A DNA stretch of 64,000 bases, taken from positions 62,001-126,000 of the forward strand of contig NZ_JAKVIM010000002.1 of NCBI RefSeq assembly GCF_022601715.1, written 5' to 3'. Position numbers and translations under genes: made by a program. The notes below the pieces were generated by a model that saw only the letters and a program-made list of their open reading frames with translations, was not told where the DNA came from and made no database searches. This document shows positions 28,416 through 37,809 of the stretch, piece after piece. This DNA comes from Acinetobacter zhairuonensis. GTDB lineage: Bacteria; Pseudomonadota; Gammaproteobacteria; Pseudomonadales; Moraxellaceae. Position 1 is the first letter of the stretch. Each line of letters opens with the position of its first letter.

Positions 28416-29219
28416 ATGTCCAGATCCCATAAAAAGAAAAAAAAGTTTTTTAATTCAAAGCAAAAAAATCAAAATTTAAATCTGTCAGAAAACCCGAATT
28501 CGCAACTTTTACATAATGAAAAAAAAACAGTTCATCAGCAATTTACTTTACCACTTTATGCTGAAAAAGCTTATTTTTATGGTTTTTCAATAAAATATAT
28601 ATTCTTAAGCATTCTGATTATCTTATTGACTATCCCAATTTTACTCTTTTTTGAAAACTTTTTTATTGAAACCTTTAATTTAGATTCAGATCAAATAATA
28701 GCTCAGTATTGGTGGGGACTTCAAAGTTTACCCCTCATTATTCTAATATGTTTTATTCCTTTCACACATTATCAAACAAACTTAATTAAAAATTATGTTA
28801 TAACCTCGAATGCTTTGCATATTATTTATACCAATCAAAATATAAAAGTAATTGAATACAAAGATATACTCGATGCATCGAGTGTTTATGCAGGTACAGG
28901 AATCCAGCAATTCAGAATTTCATATTATTGCCTGAAGACAAAAGAAATCATCTGTGACTACCCAATATTCGTAGAGAATATTAGTATATTCAATATCTAT
29001 CCTATTAAAAATGAATATTTTCTTATTGCATCATTTCTTCAACAATTACACATTCACAATCCGAAAGCATCTATCAGTGCGGTATGTTTATATCATTACC
29101 AAATTGATTCAGAATCCTTACAGCTTGATGAGGAAAAATATTTCTTAGAAAAACGACTCTGGCTAGCCTATTTCCTTCTACCATTGATAGTGATTGGTAT
29201 TCTTTACTTCACCACATAA
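28416..29219 (+). CDS. Hypothetical membrane protein
   Basis: A 267-residue protein that was not recognised. A very basic start (SRSHKKKKKFFNSKQKNQN) is followed by two hydrophobic segments (about residues 58-80 and 95-118), a soluble beta-rich stretch that could be a PH-like domain (NYVITSNALHIIYTNQN), and a last membrane segment at the C-terminus. It is much richer in A and T than its neighbours ychF and sodA and has no clear ribosome binding site, which suggests later acquisition. It sits between the ychF terminator and the Fur box of sodA. Confidence 0.65.
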   Translation: MSRSHKKKKKFFNSKQKNQNLNLSENPNSQLLHNEKKTVHQQFTLPLYAEKAYFYGFSIKYIFLSILIILLTIPILLFFENFFIETFNLDSDQIIAQYWWGLQSLPLIILICFIPFTHYQTNLIKNYVITSNALHIIYTNQNIKVIEYKDILDASSVYAGTGIQQFRISYYCLKTKEIICDYPIFVENISIFNIYPIKNEYFLIASFLQQLHIHNPKASISAVCLYHYQIDSESLQLDEEKYFLEKRLWLAYFLLPLIVIGILYFTT

Positions 29220-29277
29220 CAAATCATTTTTTTCATGACGTACCTAATACGCAAGTAAGGCTACATAAAATTCAAAC

Positions 29278-29296
29278 GATATTGATTATCATTATA
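29278..29296 (+). promoter_or_regulatory. Fur box upstream of sodA
   Basis: The 19 bases from 29278 match the Fur consensus at 16 positions and lie about 70 bases before the sodA start. Fur repression of manganese superoxide dismutase genes is established in E. coli, so the same control is likely here. Confidence 0.65.
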
Positions 29297-29366
29297 TTTA
29301 CATTAACCATAACTTATCCTACACTCTAGGTCAAAGATATAAAAATTGACTTAGGAATACTGTTTT

Positions 29367-29978
29367 ATGGCTTACGTTCTCCCTCCTCTACCTTATGCCT
29401 ATGATGCACTCGAACCGAATATTGATGCCAAAACTATGGAAATTCACCACAGCAAACATCACCAGACTTATATCAACAACATTAATGCTGCAATTGAAGG
29501 GACTGATTGGGAAAACTTGACTGTGGAGCAATTAGTGGCTCAAGTGAATAAAGTCCCTACGGAACTCAAAAACAATGTCATTAACAATGCAGGTGGGCAC
29601 GCCAATCACAGCTTATTTTGGACCATTATGAGTCCTCAAGGCGGTCGGCAACCTGTAGGAAAAATTGCGGCAGCGATCGATGCTGAACTGGGTGGATTCT
29701 ATGCCTTTAAAGAGGCCTTTACCAAAGCTGCACTGACCCGCTTCGGAAGTGGTTGGGCATGGCTTACGGTCACCCCTGATCATAAATTATTGGTGGAAAG
29801 CAGTGCCAATCAAGACTCCCCACTGATGCACGGTCATACTCCAGTTTTAGCACTCGATGTATGGGAACATGCCTATTACCTGAAATATCAGAACCGACGC
29901 CCTGAATATATTGCGGCGTTTTTTAATGTCGTAGACTGGCAGGAAGTGAACCGCCGTTATGAACACGCAATCCAGTAA
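29367..29978 (+). CDS. sodA: Superoxide dismutase, Mn type
   Basis: A 203-residue Fe/Mn superoxide dismutase. Metal ligands are seen as His in [12 protein letters not shown], His in [12 protein letters not shown], and Asp and His in [15 protein letters not shown]. The [13 protein letters not shown] and QDSPLMHG motifs point to the manganese enzyme rather than the iron one. The lack of a signal peptide places it in the cytoplasm. The Fur box upstream fits a gene turned on at low iron. A small membrane-protein frame starts two bases after the stop. Confidence 0.92.
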   Translation: MAYVLPPLPYAYDALEPNIDAKTMEIHHSKHHQTYINNINAAIEGTDWENLTVEQLVAQVNKVPTELKNNVINNAGGHANHSLFWTIMSPQGGRQPVGKIAAAIDAELGGFYAFKEAFTKAALTRFGSGWAWLTVTPDHKLLVESSANQDSPLMHGHTPVLALDVWEHAYYLKYQNRRPEYIAAFFNVVDWQEVNRRYEHAIQ

Positions 29979-29979
29979 T

Positions 29980-30108
29980 ATGGACGCAATATCTGAGTTG
30001 CCTATGTCATCCTTTCAGCGACTACGCTACATCTTGGGATTCATAATTCTATTGAGTGGTGCACTACTTAGTCTTTATAAGCTCGCGGCATTCTTACATG
30101 TCTTCTAA
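29980..30108 (+). CDS. Small membrane protein downstream of sodA
   Basis: A 42-residue frame beginning directly after the sodA stop; a second start (30004) gives 34 residues. It has one hydrophobic segment (YILGFIILLSGALLSLYKLA) preceded by basic residues (SFQRLRY), the pattern of a single-pass inner-membrane protein. No family was recognised. The position suggests translation coupled to sodA. Being so short, it could be chance, but the charge layout and lack of a gap support it. Confidence 0.5.
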   Translation: MDAISELPMSSFQRLRYILGFIILLSGALLSLYKLAAFLHVF

Positions 30109-30170
30109 GTTTGAAAAATTCTGCCCAATGATCATCCATTCATTATTTTAAGCATTGGACATGCTTAAAT

Positions 30171-30716
30171 TTAGGGTGTAGAAATCTGCACGGGTTCGGG
30201 TTTTTTATCCATCGCTGCACGTTGCTTTCGTGCCTGTTCCAATATGCGCTGCTGTAATTGCTTTCTAAACCCAAGCAAAAACACCGCTTCAGCCAATACA
30301 AATAATGGACCAATAATTAAACCCACCAAATCATCGACAAACGCGGGCTTTTTCTTTTCATAGAAATGTCCCACAAATTGGAACACCCAGCCCACCACAA
30401 AAATACCAATGCTCGACAGTAACCACCCGCTCATACTTAAAGCAGCCACCTTTAATGCCATCGGATAGACCGCAGAGAACAGCAATAACATGATGCAACC
30501 GAACCAGATGTCCAGTTTTAAATAATAAATTCCACCGATCAAAATTAACACCAAGGCTAGCGTGATTTGAAAGCCTGAAAAGAAAAAATCTGCTCGTGCA
30601 GTCAGACACAGAATAGAAAACACAATCAGCGGAATCCCCACAAAGTGGGTTAAGATATTTTTATGATTTAGATGATAAGCCGCATACTGGCTTAATAGCT
30701 GTTCTAATTTACTCAT
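30171..30716 (-). CDS. Mpo1-like (DUF962) membrane protein
   Basis: A 181-residue protein with about four transmembrane segments. The family motifs are HNHKN-type HLNHKNILTHFVGIPL near the start and VFQFVGHFYEKKKPA later; the histidines are the likely iron ligands. The yeast relative Mpo1 is a dioxygenase of 2-hydroxy fatty acids, so a lipid role is possible here. The ATG at 30716 has AAGGA eight bases upstream. Longer starts up to 30848 would run into the divergent Crp/Fnr gene and are rejected. A second DUF962 protein is encoded at 45842-46225. Confidence 0.85.
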   Translation of the reverse strand: MSKLEQLLSQYAAYHLNHKNILTHFVGIPLIVFSILCLTARADFFFSGFQITLALVLILIGGIYYLKLDIWFGCIMLLLFSAVYPMALKVAALSMSGWLLSSIGIFVVGWVFQFVGHFYEKKKPAFVDDLVGLIIGPLFVLAEAVFLLGFRKQLQQRILEQARKQRAAMDKKPEPVQISTP

Positions 30717-30810
30717 TCGAAACATCCTTGCAAAATCGATGCATCCACTATATAAAAAATTCAAATTTTCAGTTGTCAGCTTGCCGACAACTCCAAATAG
30801 CAGAATACCT

Positions 30811-31512
30811 ATGACCCTTGAACTGGAAGATTTACAACAGCTTGCCAATAATCGCTGGTACTCCGAACTGCCGACTCCTTTTCAACAGTCAATCGTGCAG
30901 CATGCACGTGTGCAACACTATGAGAAAGATCAAGCCATTTTTTATTCGGGAGATCGCTTTGATGGTATCTATGCTGTGTTAGAAGGTGCTGTACGCTTAG
31001 GCTATGTTGATATTGAAGGCACGCAATCCATTGCTGCAATTGTTGAGCCTATCATGTGGTTTGGGGAGATTTCATTAATAGATCAGCAACCTCGCTCTCA
31101 CGATGCCATTGCCATTCAAAAAACACGGATTCTGCATATTCCCGATGCTGCCATTCAAACATTACTCGCAGCACAGCCTCAGTTTTGGTTTCATATTGCA
31201 CAATTGACCAGCCAAAAATTACGCATGGCTTTTTTAGAGTTAATCTCGATTCAAACCCAGACCATCCGCCAACGGCTGGCTTTAAGATTAATGCTGATTT
31301 TGCAAGGCTATGGCAATCATATCTTGATTGAAAAAAATGTGATTCAACTGAGTCAGGAACAACTGGCACAAATGCTGACCTGCTCACGACAAACAATCAA
31401 TCAGGAGTTGCAGGCTTTGGAAAAACTCGGAGTGTTAAAACTTGCGTTTAAAAAAATTGAAATTATAGATCAGGAACAATTACATCATTTGGCCTATACC
31501 CAGCACAGCTAA
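30811..31512 (+). CDS. Crp/Fnr-family transcriptional regulator
   Basis: A 233-residue regulator with an N-terminal cyclic-nucleotide-binding beta roll (IFYSGDRFDGIYAVLEGAVR, FGEISLIDQQPRSHDA) and a C-terminal helix-turn-helix (LSQEQLAQMLTCSRQTINQE). The GE...RS pocket is conserved, so binding of a cyclic nucleotide is possible. Only one Cys is present, so it is not an Fnr-type iron-sulfur sensor. The ATG at 30811 is chosen over 30739 because the latter lies in the divergent promoter region. It is divergent from the Mpo1-like gene, which may be its target. Confidence 0.87.
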   Translation: MTLELEDLQQLANNRWYSELPTPFQQSIVQHARVQHYEKDQAIFYSGDRFDGIYAVLEGAVRLGYVDIEGTQSIAAIVEPIMWFGEISLIDQQPRSHDAIAIQKTRILHIPDAAIQTLLAAQPQFWFHIAQLTSQKLRMAFLELISIQTQTIRQRLALRLMLILQGYGNHILIEKNVIQLSQEQLAQMLTCSRQTINQELQALEKLGVLKLAFKKIEIIDQEQLHHLAYTQHS

Positions 31513-31599
31513 AACCCAAACAAGACAGGTAATTTTATGGTGCAAAAGTTTTCACCATAAATGTGCACATTCAAATACATGCACCAAAAAGCACCTCAA
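31513..31599. other. Intergenic gap after the Crp/Fnr gene
   Basis: A short convergent gap between the Crp/Fnr gene and a small secreted-protein frame. A weak hairpin is possible but no clear terminator was seen. Confidence 0.3.
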
Positions 31600-31773
31600 T
31601 TAAGAGTTTAATTGACAGACATTGACCTCATCAAAGCCATTGGTACATGGTGCAACTTCATGTGCCACAGCATGATGCAAAGCAATATGCTGTTTAGGCT
31701 GCACAACCTGAGCATTTACAGCGGAACTGAATAAACAGAAAAGACTAAAACCAAAGATCGACAATTTACGCAT
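31600..31773 (-). CDS. Small secreted protein, 57 residues
   Basis: A minus-strand frame starting at 31773 with AAGG about ten bases upstream. It has a good signal peptide (RKLSIFGFSLFCLFSSAVNA) and a mature part of about 36 residues rich in His (HIALHHAVAHEVA) with two Cys (APCTNGF, NVCQLNS) that could form a disulfide in the periplasm. No family was recognised. The signal peptide, Cys pair and isolated position in an otherwise empty gap make it a convincing gene. Metal binding by the His cluster is speculation. Confidence 0.65.
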   Translation of the reverse strand: MRKLSIFGFSLFCLFSSAVNAQVVQPKQHIALHHAVAHEVAPCTNGFDEVNVCQLNS

Positions 31774-31900
31774 GGGACGATAACCTTATTGCTATTTAGT
31801 GTGAATTTTCACGTAAATTATATATCTTTTTATCACATCAGGATAATGCATTAAATTAATCAAGTCAGTCTTATTTTCTATTATCGTCGTTATGAATTAA

Positions 31901-31939
31901 AAAACAGCATAGTAATCTTCAAGACTACAATGCTGTTTT
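31901..31939 (-). terminator. Terminator downstream of the lipoprotein gene
   Basis: A 10-bp stem (31901-31910 with 31930-31939) with A-rich left flank; the minus strand reads hairpin then TTTTTTAATTC. It lies 14 bases after the lipoprotein stop. Confidence 0.7.
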
Positions 31940-31952
31940 ATATATTTAACTT

Positions 31953-32438
31953 TTAGGAACTAAAGGCTTTTTTCTTCGGGTCGGTATTGCCAAGTTCTGG
32001 ATGCTCAAGAGCATCTTTACATTGTGCTTTGTCACGTTCGTAATCCGCTTTTGTCTGCGAGACGTTTGCAGAATTTTCCATGGTTTCACGTGCCCAAACA
32101 TCTAAACTGGTCAGCGCCTTACGACACAAGGCGTATTTCCCTTCCGTTACCGAGTCTGTCATTTTCACGTTAATACGCCAGTCTGTACTGAGCTTGCGCG
32201 CAGGTTTCCGCACATTTTCTTCAATCAAATTACGTTGTTTACGATATACATAAGGGTCAGCCTCGTTCATGAATCGCCATGCTTCGTGCGCATAGCTCGT
32301 TGCATCATTGGTCAATTTAGGCGCAGCTTTAATTTCTGCTTTCTTTTCAGCATGATCAGAAGATTGACCACACGCTTGTAATAGCAAAGCGCTACACAAC
32401 ACTGAAACAACAAGAACAGAGGCTCTAAGTATTCGCAT
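31953..32438 (-). CDS. Lipoprotein, unknown function
   Basis: A 161-residue protein with a lipoprotein signal ending in the lipobox LLQAC (Cys23), so it is lipid-anchored in the envelope. The mature part is charged and helical (AHEAWRFMNEADPYVYRKQR, then a Cys-containing segment KYALCRKALTSLDVWARE and AQCKDALEHPE). Two further Cys may form a disulfide. No family was recognised. It is transcribed away from azlC and ends at its own terminator. Confidence 0.8.
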   Translation of the reverse strand: MRILRASVLVVSVLCSALLLQACGQSSDHAEKKAEIKAAPKLTNDATSYAHEAWRFMNEADPYVYRKQRNLIEENVRKPARKLSTDWRINVKMTDSVTEGKYALCRKALTSLDVWARETMENSANVSQTKADYERDKAQCKDALEHPELGNTDPKKKAFSS

Positions 32439-32540
32439 CTGGGGGCATCACCACAACAATCTATTAGGCACTATGCTAGTAAATTCAGATACAATACACA
32501 ATCTTATTTGACCTATCGTTTAACTCTAACAAGGTGTGTC

Positions 32541-33299
32541 GTGTCACAACACAAATTAACACCCACGCAAACGGCTGGTTTTTGGCAAGGTGCCAAAGAT
32601 AGCCAAGCGATTATATTTACTTATTTACCTGTTTCTTTTGCCTTTGGGGTTTCTGCTACGCAGTTTGGCTTTAGTGCTTGGGAAGCCTTATTTCTCTCTT
32701 GTACCATGTATGCTGGTGCCAGCCAGTTTCTGGTCGTTGCACTGCTAGGTAGTGGTACTTCCATCTGGATGACGGCGCTGACAGTGATTGCCTTGGATAT
32801 TCGTCACTTGCTGTATGGACCAGCCTTACAGAATTTGATTCAAGACCAATTAAATCTGAAAAAGACCGCAATTTGGGCGTGGGGTTTGACCGATGAAGTC
32901 TTTGCTTCTGGCATGATTAAACTCTCGCAAAGACGCCAAGAATGGTCTGAGTCATGGATGTTGGGGCTGAGTTTATTCAGCTGGTTATCTTGGGCGACAG
33001 GCTCATTCTTGGGTGGATTATTTGCCGATCAAGTTAATAATCTGCCGCAGTTTCTTCAGGCTGCACTGGATTTCTTGTTACCCGCATTATTCCTCAGCTT
33101 CTTGCTGGCTGCCTTTGAGAAAAAGCATACCTTTGTGGTCAGTGTCACCATTTTAGTATCTGCCATCGCCTGCTATTTCATCGACCTCTCCGCCGCAATC
33201 TTTATTGGTATTTCTTCGGGTATTATTGCTGGCTTGTTTAAGCACTATGTCCTGAAACAACACGATCCCGAACATACAGGAGCATCACATGAATCTTGA
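32541..33299 (+). CDS. azlC: AzlC-family amino acid exporter, large subunit
   Basis: A 252-residue membrane protein of the AzlC/YgaZ family, which with AzlD exports branched-chain amino acids. Motifs are FTYLPVSFAFGVSATQFGFS, SCTMYAGASQFL and LDIRHLLYGPAL. The GTG at 32541 has AAGG six to nine bases upstream and gives the normal start; a TTG at 32508 would add 11 residues. It overlaps azlD by 11 bases, so the two are translationally coupled. Confidence 0.88.
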   Translation: MSQHKLTPTQTAGFWQGAKDSQAIIFTYLPVSFAFGVSATQFGFSAWEALFLSCTMYAGASQFLVVALLGSGTSIWMTALTVIALDIRHLLYGPALQNLIQDQLNLKKTAIWAWGLTDEVFASGMIKLSQRRQEWSESWMLGLSLFSWLSWATGSFLGGLFADQVNNLPQFLQAALDFLLPALFLSFLLAAFEKKHTFVVSVTILVSAIACYFIDLSAAIFIGISSGIIAGLFKHYVLKQHDPEHTGASHES

Positions 33300-33636
33300 G
33301 ATTATTCTGGTCGGCATCGTAGTCGGGATTGCGAATTTTGCCTCCCGTTTTGGTCCTTTTTTTGTCATCCAAAAATTCCAACAAGGCTCACAAAAGCGCG
33401 GAGCATTGTGGTTGAAAATTGCCTTAGGCTCGATTGGGATTTCAGCCATTAGTTCCATGTTGGTGGTCGCGACACTACCACCACTGCTTGAAACGCCTAA
33501 TAAAAGTTTGGCGATGCTGATTGGATTCTTAGTACTTACAGGACTATATTTCAAATTTAAGAAAATTGTCGCAGCAACCTTAACTGCTGCTTTGGTTTAT
33601 GGCTTGGTATATACCTATTTACCTGTGAATTTTTAA
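33289..33636 (+). CDS. azlD: AzlD-family amino acid exporter, small subunit
   Basis: A 115-residue membrane protein with about four short hydrophobic segments. It has the AzlD start (EIILVGIVVGIANFASRFGP) and is the usual small partner of AzlC. The start overlaps the azlC end and has an AGGAG-like site. The pair probably expels branched-chain or related amino acids. Confidence 0.85.
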   Translation: MNLEIILVGIVVGIANFASRFGPFFVIQKFQQGSQKRGALWLKIALGSIGISAISSMLVVATLPPLLETPNKSLAMLIGFLVLTGLYFKFKKIVAATLTAALVYGLVYTYLPVNF

Positions 33637-33663
33637 TTAATTTTGAACGGATGATTCACAACC

Positions 33664-33702
33664 AAGTGAATCACTTGAAAGCAATTTTCAGGTGATTCAC
33701 TT
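33664..33702. terminator. Hairpin after azlD
   Basis: An 11-bp perfect stem (33664-33674 with 33692-33702) with a partly paired inner part lies 28 bases after azlD. There is no T run directly after it, so it may act as a terminator only weakly or protect the 3' end of the mRNA. Confidence 0.5.
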
Positions 33703-33882
33703 CAAATAAGAAATAAACTTACTTTATGATAGTAAATAAGTTTTTATTCAAACCTCAAATCATCCTTTACAAGCAAACTGCAAAAAAATTGTTCGACAAT
33801 CTTATTATTTTATGTGAATCCGACCTGAACACCGCCCTGAGTTCTGCTATGCTAAAACCCCATTTACGCAAGGATGAATCAC

Positions 33883-35088
33883 ATGAGCGTGACTATTGGT
33901 ACTCCCCTTCAATCTTCTGCATTTAAAGTTCTACTATTAGGGTCTGGTGAACTAGGAAAAGAAGTGGTGATTTCACTGCAACGTTTGGGTGTCGAAGTAC
34001 ACGCAGCTGACCGATATGACCATGCTCCTGCCATGCAAGTTGCACATTATCAACATACTTTGAACATGGCAGATCCAGAAGAATTAAAACAACTGATTGC
34101 CAAAATTCAACCCAACCTGATTGTGCCTGAAATCGAAGCCATTGCAACTGAAGTGCTGGTTGAAATTGAAGCGAGCCAAACTACAACGATTATTCCTTCT
34201 GCAAAAGCCGTGAACCTCACCATGAATCGTGAAGGGATTCGTCGTTTGGCTGCTGAAGAATTGGGTTTACCAACTTCAGCATACCGTTTTGCGAATTCAC
34301 TCGAATCTTTCCGTGCTGCTTGTGATGACATTGGTTATCCGAATTTTGTTAAACCAGTCATGTCATCTTCGGGTAAAGGGCAATCGCGCGTAAAAAGCTT
34401 TGCCGAAGTCGATGCAGCTTGGGAATATGCACAAACTGGCGGTCGTGTGAATCAAGGTACAGTGATTGTTGAATCGCAAATTGACTTTGATTTTGAAATT
34501 ACCTTGCTCACCGTACGTGCAAAAAATGCAGAAACAGGTGAAATTGAAACCCAATACTGCGACCCGATTGGTCATTGTCAAGACTCTGGTGACTATGTCG
34601 AAAGCTGGCAACCACAAGCCATGACAGCCGTGGCTTTAGAAGAAGCAAAACGTATTTCACATAAAGTCACAGCTGCTTTAGGCGGTTGCGGTATTTTTGG
34701 CGTGGAATTGTTTGTCAAAGGTGACAAAGTATGGTTTAGTGAGGTTTCTCCTCGTCCACACGATACAGGTCTTGTGACTTTAGCATCTCAATATCAAAGC
34801 GAATTTGAATTACATGCACGCGCAATTTTAGGCTTGCCCGTGAACACAACACGCCACAGTGTTGCTGCGAGTGCCGTGATTTACGCGGGCGTGGATGATA
34901 CCAACCTTTCCTTCTCTGGCTTAAATCTTGCTTTGACAAACCCAAATACTGATTTGCGCCTGTTCGGAAAACCTGAAGGCTTTAAACGCCGCCGTATGGG
35001 TGTTGCCACTGCTCGTGCTGAAACGACCGACCAAGCACGTGAGTTGGCTAAACACGCTGCGGATCAAGTCATTGTGAATCAGAACTAA
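33883..35088 (+). CDS. purT: Formate-dependent phosphoribosylglycinamide formyltransferase
   Basis: A 401-residue ATP-grasp enzyme of purine synthesis that formylates GAR using formate and ATP. It has the N-terminal [20 protein letters not shown] motif, the ATP-binding [15 protein letters not shown], and [14 protein letters not shown] in the active site. The ATG at 33883 is nine bases after AAGGA; an ATG at 33874 overlaps that site and is rejected. It is followed 26 bases later by glnD. Confidence 0.95.
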   Translation: MSVTIGTPLQSSAFKVLLLGSGELGKEVVISLQRLGVEVHAADRYDHAPAMQVAHYQHTLNMADPEELKQLIAKIQPNLIVPEIEAIATEVLVEIEASQTTTIIPSAKAVNLTMNREGIRRLAAEELGLPTSAYRFANSLESFRAACDDIGYPNFVKPVMSSSGKGQSRVKSFAEVDAAWEYAQTGGRVNQGTVIVESQIDFDFEITLLTVRAKNAETGEIETQYCDPIGHCQDSGDYVESWQPQAMTAVALEEAKRISHKVTAALGGCGIFGVELFVKGDKVWFSEVSPRPHDTGLVTLASQYQSEFELHARAILGLPVNTTRHSVAASAVIYAGVDDTNLSFSGLNLALTNPNTDLRLFGKPEGFKRRRMGVATARAETTDQARELAKHAADQVIVNQN

Positions 35089-35114
35089 CTTATACACATT
35101 ACGGACCACTGTTC

Positions 35115-37784
35115 ATGATCAATACTTCACCCTTGTTGAATTACGTCAAAAGTAACCATGATATCCAAGCGATTAACCAATGGCGTACCGATGTAGAAAA
35201 GCAACTACAGGAAAGTTTTGAACATGGACAGCCTATTCGTGAAGTCATTTCAGCTCGCTCAAATTTAATTGATGAAGCTCTACAATTTTTGTGGCGCCAT
35301 GCTGAGTTAGATCAAACCAAACTTGGGCTGTTTGCAGTCGGTGGCTATGGTCGCCGTGAAATGCTGCCGTATTCGGATGTCGACATTATGATTTTGTCGG
35401 AAGATGAAATCACGGCAGAGCAAGAACAGCTCATTTCCACCTTCATTTCTTCACTTTGGGATGTAGGCAATTTTAAACCCGGCATCAGTGTGCGTAGTAT
35501 TCGTCAATGTGTCGAAGAAGCCACAAATGATCTCACGGTTGCTACTAGTCTAATTGAAGCACGACTAATTATCGGTTATGAACATCTGGCACGTTGGCCA
35601 CGTCGTATCGTTTCGCAAACGTGGACGGATAAAACCTTCTATGATGCGAAGATGGAAGAACAACACCGTCGTTATGCACAGCACAACAATACTGAAAGCA
35701 ACTTAGAGCCCGATATTAAAAATGCCCCAGGGGGTATTCGCGATATCAACCAGATTGGCTGGATTGCGAAGCGCCATTTCCGCGTGAATCGTATTTATGA
35801 CTTGGTGCATTTGGGCTTTATTTCCGAATTTGAGCTCGGTGTGCTCGAAGAAGCTGAAAGTTTCTTATGGGAAATTCGCCATCATTTACACCGCTTAACC
35901 AAGCGTGATGAAAACCGCTTATTGTTTGACTATCAACGTGACATTGCAGCAATGTTTGGCTATGTACGTGAAGAAGACAAATCACCCAATTATCCAATTG
36001 AACAATTCATGAAGCAGTACTACCGTACCGCACAACAGGTCTCTACCCTGAATGAAATGTTATTGGCATATTTCAATGAATCGGTGATTACCCCTCGACT
36101 ACCACAATACGAACGTCAAATTGTGGAAATAAATGACAACTTTAAATTGGTTGATGGCAAGTTAGCGGTTCAGCACCATAAAATTTTCGCAGAAAATCCA
36201 AGTGCCATTTTAGAATTATTCTATTTTCTCGCGAACCGTCCAGAAATTGAGGGCATTCGAGCGCGTACTCTACGCTTATTGATTTTAGCAGCAAAACGCA
36301 TTGATCAGGCTTATCGAGATAATCCTGAACATCAAGCCTTATTCATGGCAATCATCCGCTCGCCGTACCGCTTATATGACACCATGGTTGCCATGAAACG
36401 ATATGGTGTTTTGGGCAACTATATTCCAGCTTTCGGGCAAATTATGGGGTTGATGCAATATGACTTGTTCCATATCTACACCGTCGATGCACATACCCTC
36501 TTATTGTTGCGTAATTTAAACCGATTTAAAGAACCTGAATTTGCCAAAGATTTCCCTGTAGTCAGCTCAGTATTCCAACGTCTCGCTCGACGCGACATCG
36601 TATTTTTAGCTGCGCTGTTCCATGACATTGCCAAAGGGCGTGGTGGTGACCACAGTGAACTCGGTGCGGAAGATGCAATTGAGTTCTGCCGTATGCATGG
36701 CTTTACCGAACGTGAATGTAAAATGGTGGCTTGGTTAATTCAAAATCACCTGCTCATGTCACTAACGGCACAGAAAAAAGATATTTCCGATCCAGATGTG
36801 GTGAAAGATTTTGCCGAAAAACTGGGTGATATGGAGCATTTAGATTACCTCTATACCCTCACTGTAGCCGATATTAATGCCACCAATCCGAAACTCTGGA
36901 ATTCTTGGCGTGCATCTCTAATGCGTCAGCTTTATACCCATGCTCGCGACATTATTCGTACTGGTCTAGGTCGACCAGTCGATTATCAAATGCTAATCGA
37001 AGACACTAAATTTGCAGCCAGTGAAATGCTGGTGAATGACTTCTCTTTGGCAGATGTGGAAAAAGTCTGGCAAGAACTGGGCGATGAATATTTCATTAAA
37101 GAATCTGCGGATGAAATTGCGTGGCATACCCGCGCCATTCTTGAACATGCAGATAACCCAGACCCATTAGTGCTGATGCGTGCCCATCGTAAATCCGCTC
37201 AAGATGCCGCAGTTGAAATCTTTATTTACACCCGAGATCAACCCAATTTATTTGCGACGACGGTTGCCATTTTAGATCGTATGAATCTGGATGTTCAGGA
37301 TGCACGTATTATTACTGCAAACACCGCATTCAGCTTGGATACCTATGTAGTCCTAGATCGCTACAATACATTGCTTACCGATCCAGAGCGTGAAGCAACT
37401 GTGATTGATGCATTAACTACAGCATTGCGCCAATCGGACAAATATCCAGGCTTAATGCAACGCCGTATTCCACGTCAACTACGTCATTTTGATATTGAAA
37501 ATACTGTGGATGTAACCCTGAACGAAGCCCTGCAACAAAATATGGTTGAAATTTCAACACTTGACCATCCAGGATTACTTGCCAAAATTGGTGGTCTGTT
37601 TATGATGCAGGGTTTAGACATTCACTCTGCTAAAATTGCCACCTTAGGTGAACGTGCCGAAGATATTTTCTTTGTCACCAAAAAAGATGGCTCTCCGATG
37701 ACGGAAGAAGAGACTGTATTATTTGCCAATCAACTGAAGTTAGCTTTGGATGAAGCCTCTAATCAGGTCTGTGGTCAACATTAA
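35115..37784 (+). CDS. glnD: PII uridylyltransferase / uridylyl-removing enzyme
   Basis: An 889-residue nitrogen sensor that modifies PII proteins according to glutamine. The nucleotidyltransferase motif is [18 protein letters not shown] (about residues 74-91), the HD hydrolase motif [18 protein letters not shown] (about 505-525), and two ACT domains lie at the C-terminus (from about 710 and 820; for example [17 protein letters not shown]). Length matches the family. It lies between purT and dapC; the glnD-dapC order is conserved in several proteobacteria. Confidence 0.96.
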   Translation: MINTSPLLNYVKSNHDIQAINQWRTDVEKQLQESFEHGQPIREVISARSNLIDEALQFLWRHAELDQTKLGLFAVGGYGRREMLPYSDVDIMILSEDEITAEQEQLISTFISSLWDVGNFKPGISVRSIRQCVEEATNDLTVATSLIEARLIIGYEHLARWPRRIVSQTWTDKTFYDAKMEEQHRRYAQHNNTESNLEPDIKNAPGGIRDINQIGWIAKRHFRVNRIYDLVHLGFISEFELGVLEEAESFLWEIRHHLHRLTKRDENRLLFDYQRDIAAMFGYVREEDKSPNYPIEQFMKQYYRTAQQVSTLNEMLLAYFNESVITPRLPQYERQIVEINDNFKLVDGKLAVQHHKIFAENPSAILELFYFLANRPEIEGIRARTLRLLILAAKRIDQAYRDNPEHQALFMAIIRSPYRLYDTMVAMKRYGVLGNYIPAFGQIMGLMQYDLFHIYTVDAHTLLLLRNLNRFKEPEFAKDFPVVSSVFQRLARRDIVFLAALFHDIAKGRGGDHSELGAEDAIEFCRMHGFTERECKMVAWLIQNHLLMSLTAQKKDISDPDVVKDFAEKLGDMEHLDYLYTLTVADINATNPKLWNSWRASLMRQLYTHARDIIRTGLGRPVDYQMLIEDTKFAASEMLVNDFSLADVEKVWQELGDEYFIKESADEIAWHTRAILEHADNPDPLVLMRAHRKSAQDAAVEIFIYTRDQPNLFATTVAILDRMNLDVQDARIITANTAFSLDTYVVLDRYNTLLTDPEREATVIDALTTALRQSDKYPGLMQRRIPRQLRHFDIENTVDVTLNEALQQNMVEISTLDHPGLLAKIGGLFMMQGLDIHSAKIATLGERAEDIFFVTKKDGSPMTEEETVLFANQLKLALDEASNQVCGQH

Positions 37785-37809
37785 TTTTTAACGTTCGGGT
37801 ATTCGTTTC

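Noticed and set aside
30717..30848. 44-codon extension of the Mpo1-like gene
   Set aside because: It overlaps the divergent Crp/Fnr gene, while AAGGA lies at the right distance from 30716.
33726..33926. 66-codon plus-strand frame upstream of purT
   Set aside because: It overlaps the purT start region in another frame, lacks a binding site and reads as AT-rich chance sequence.
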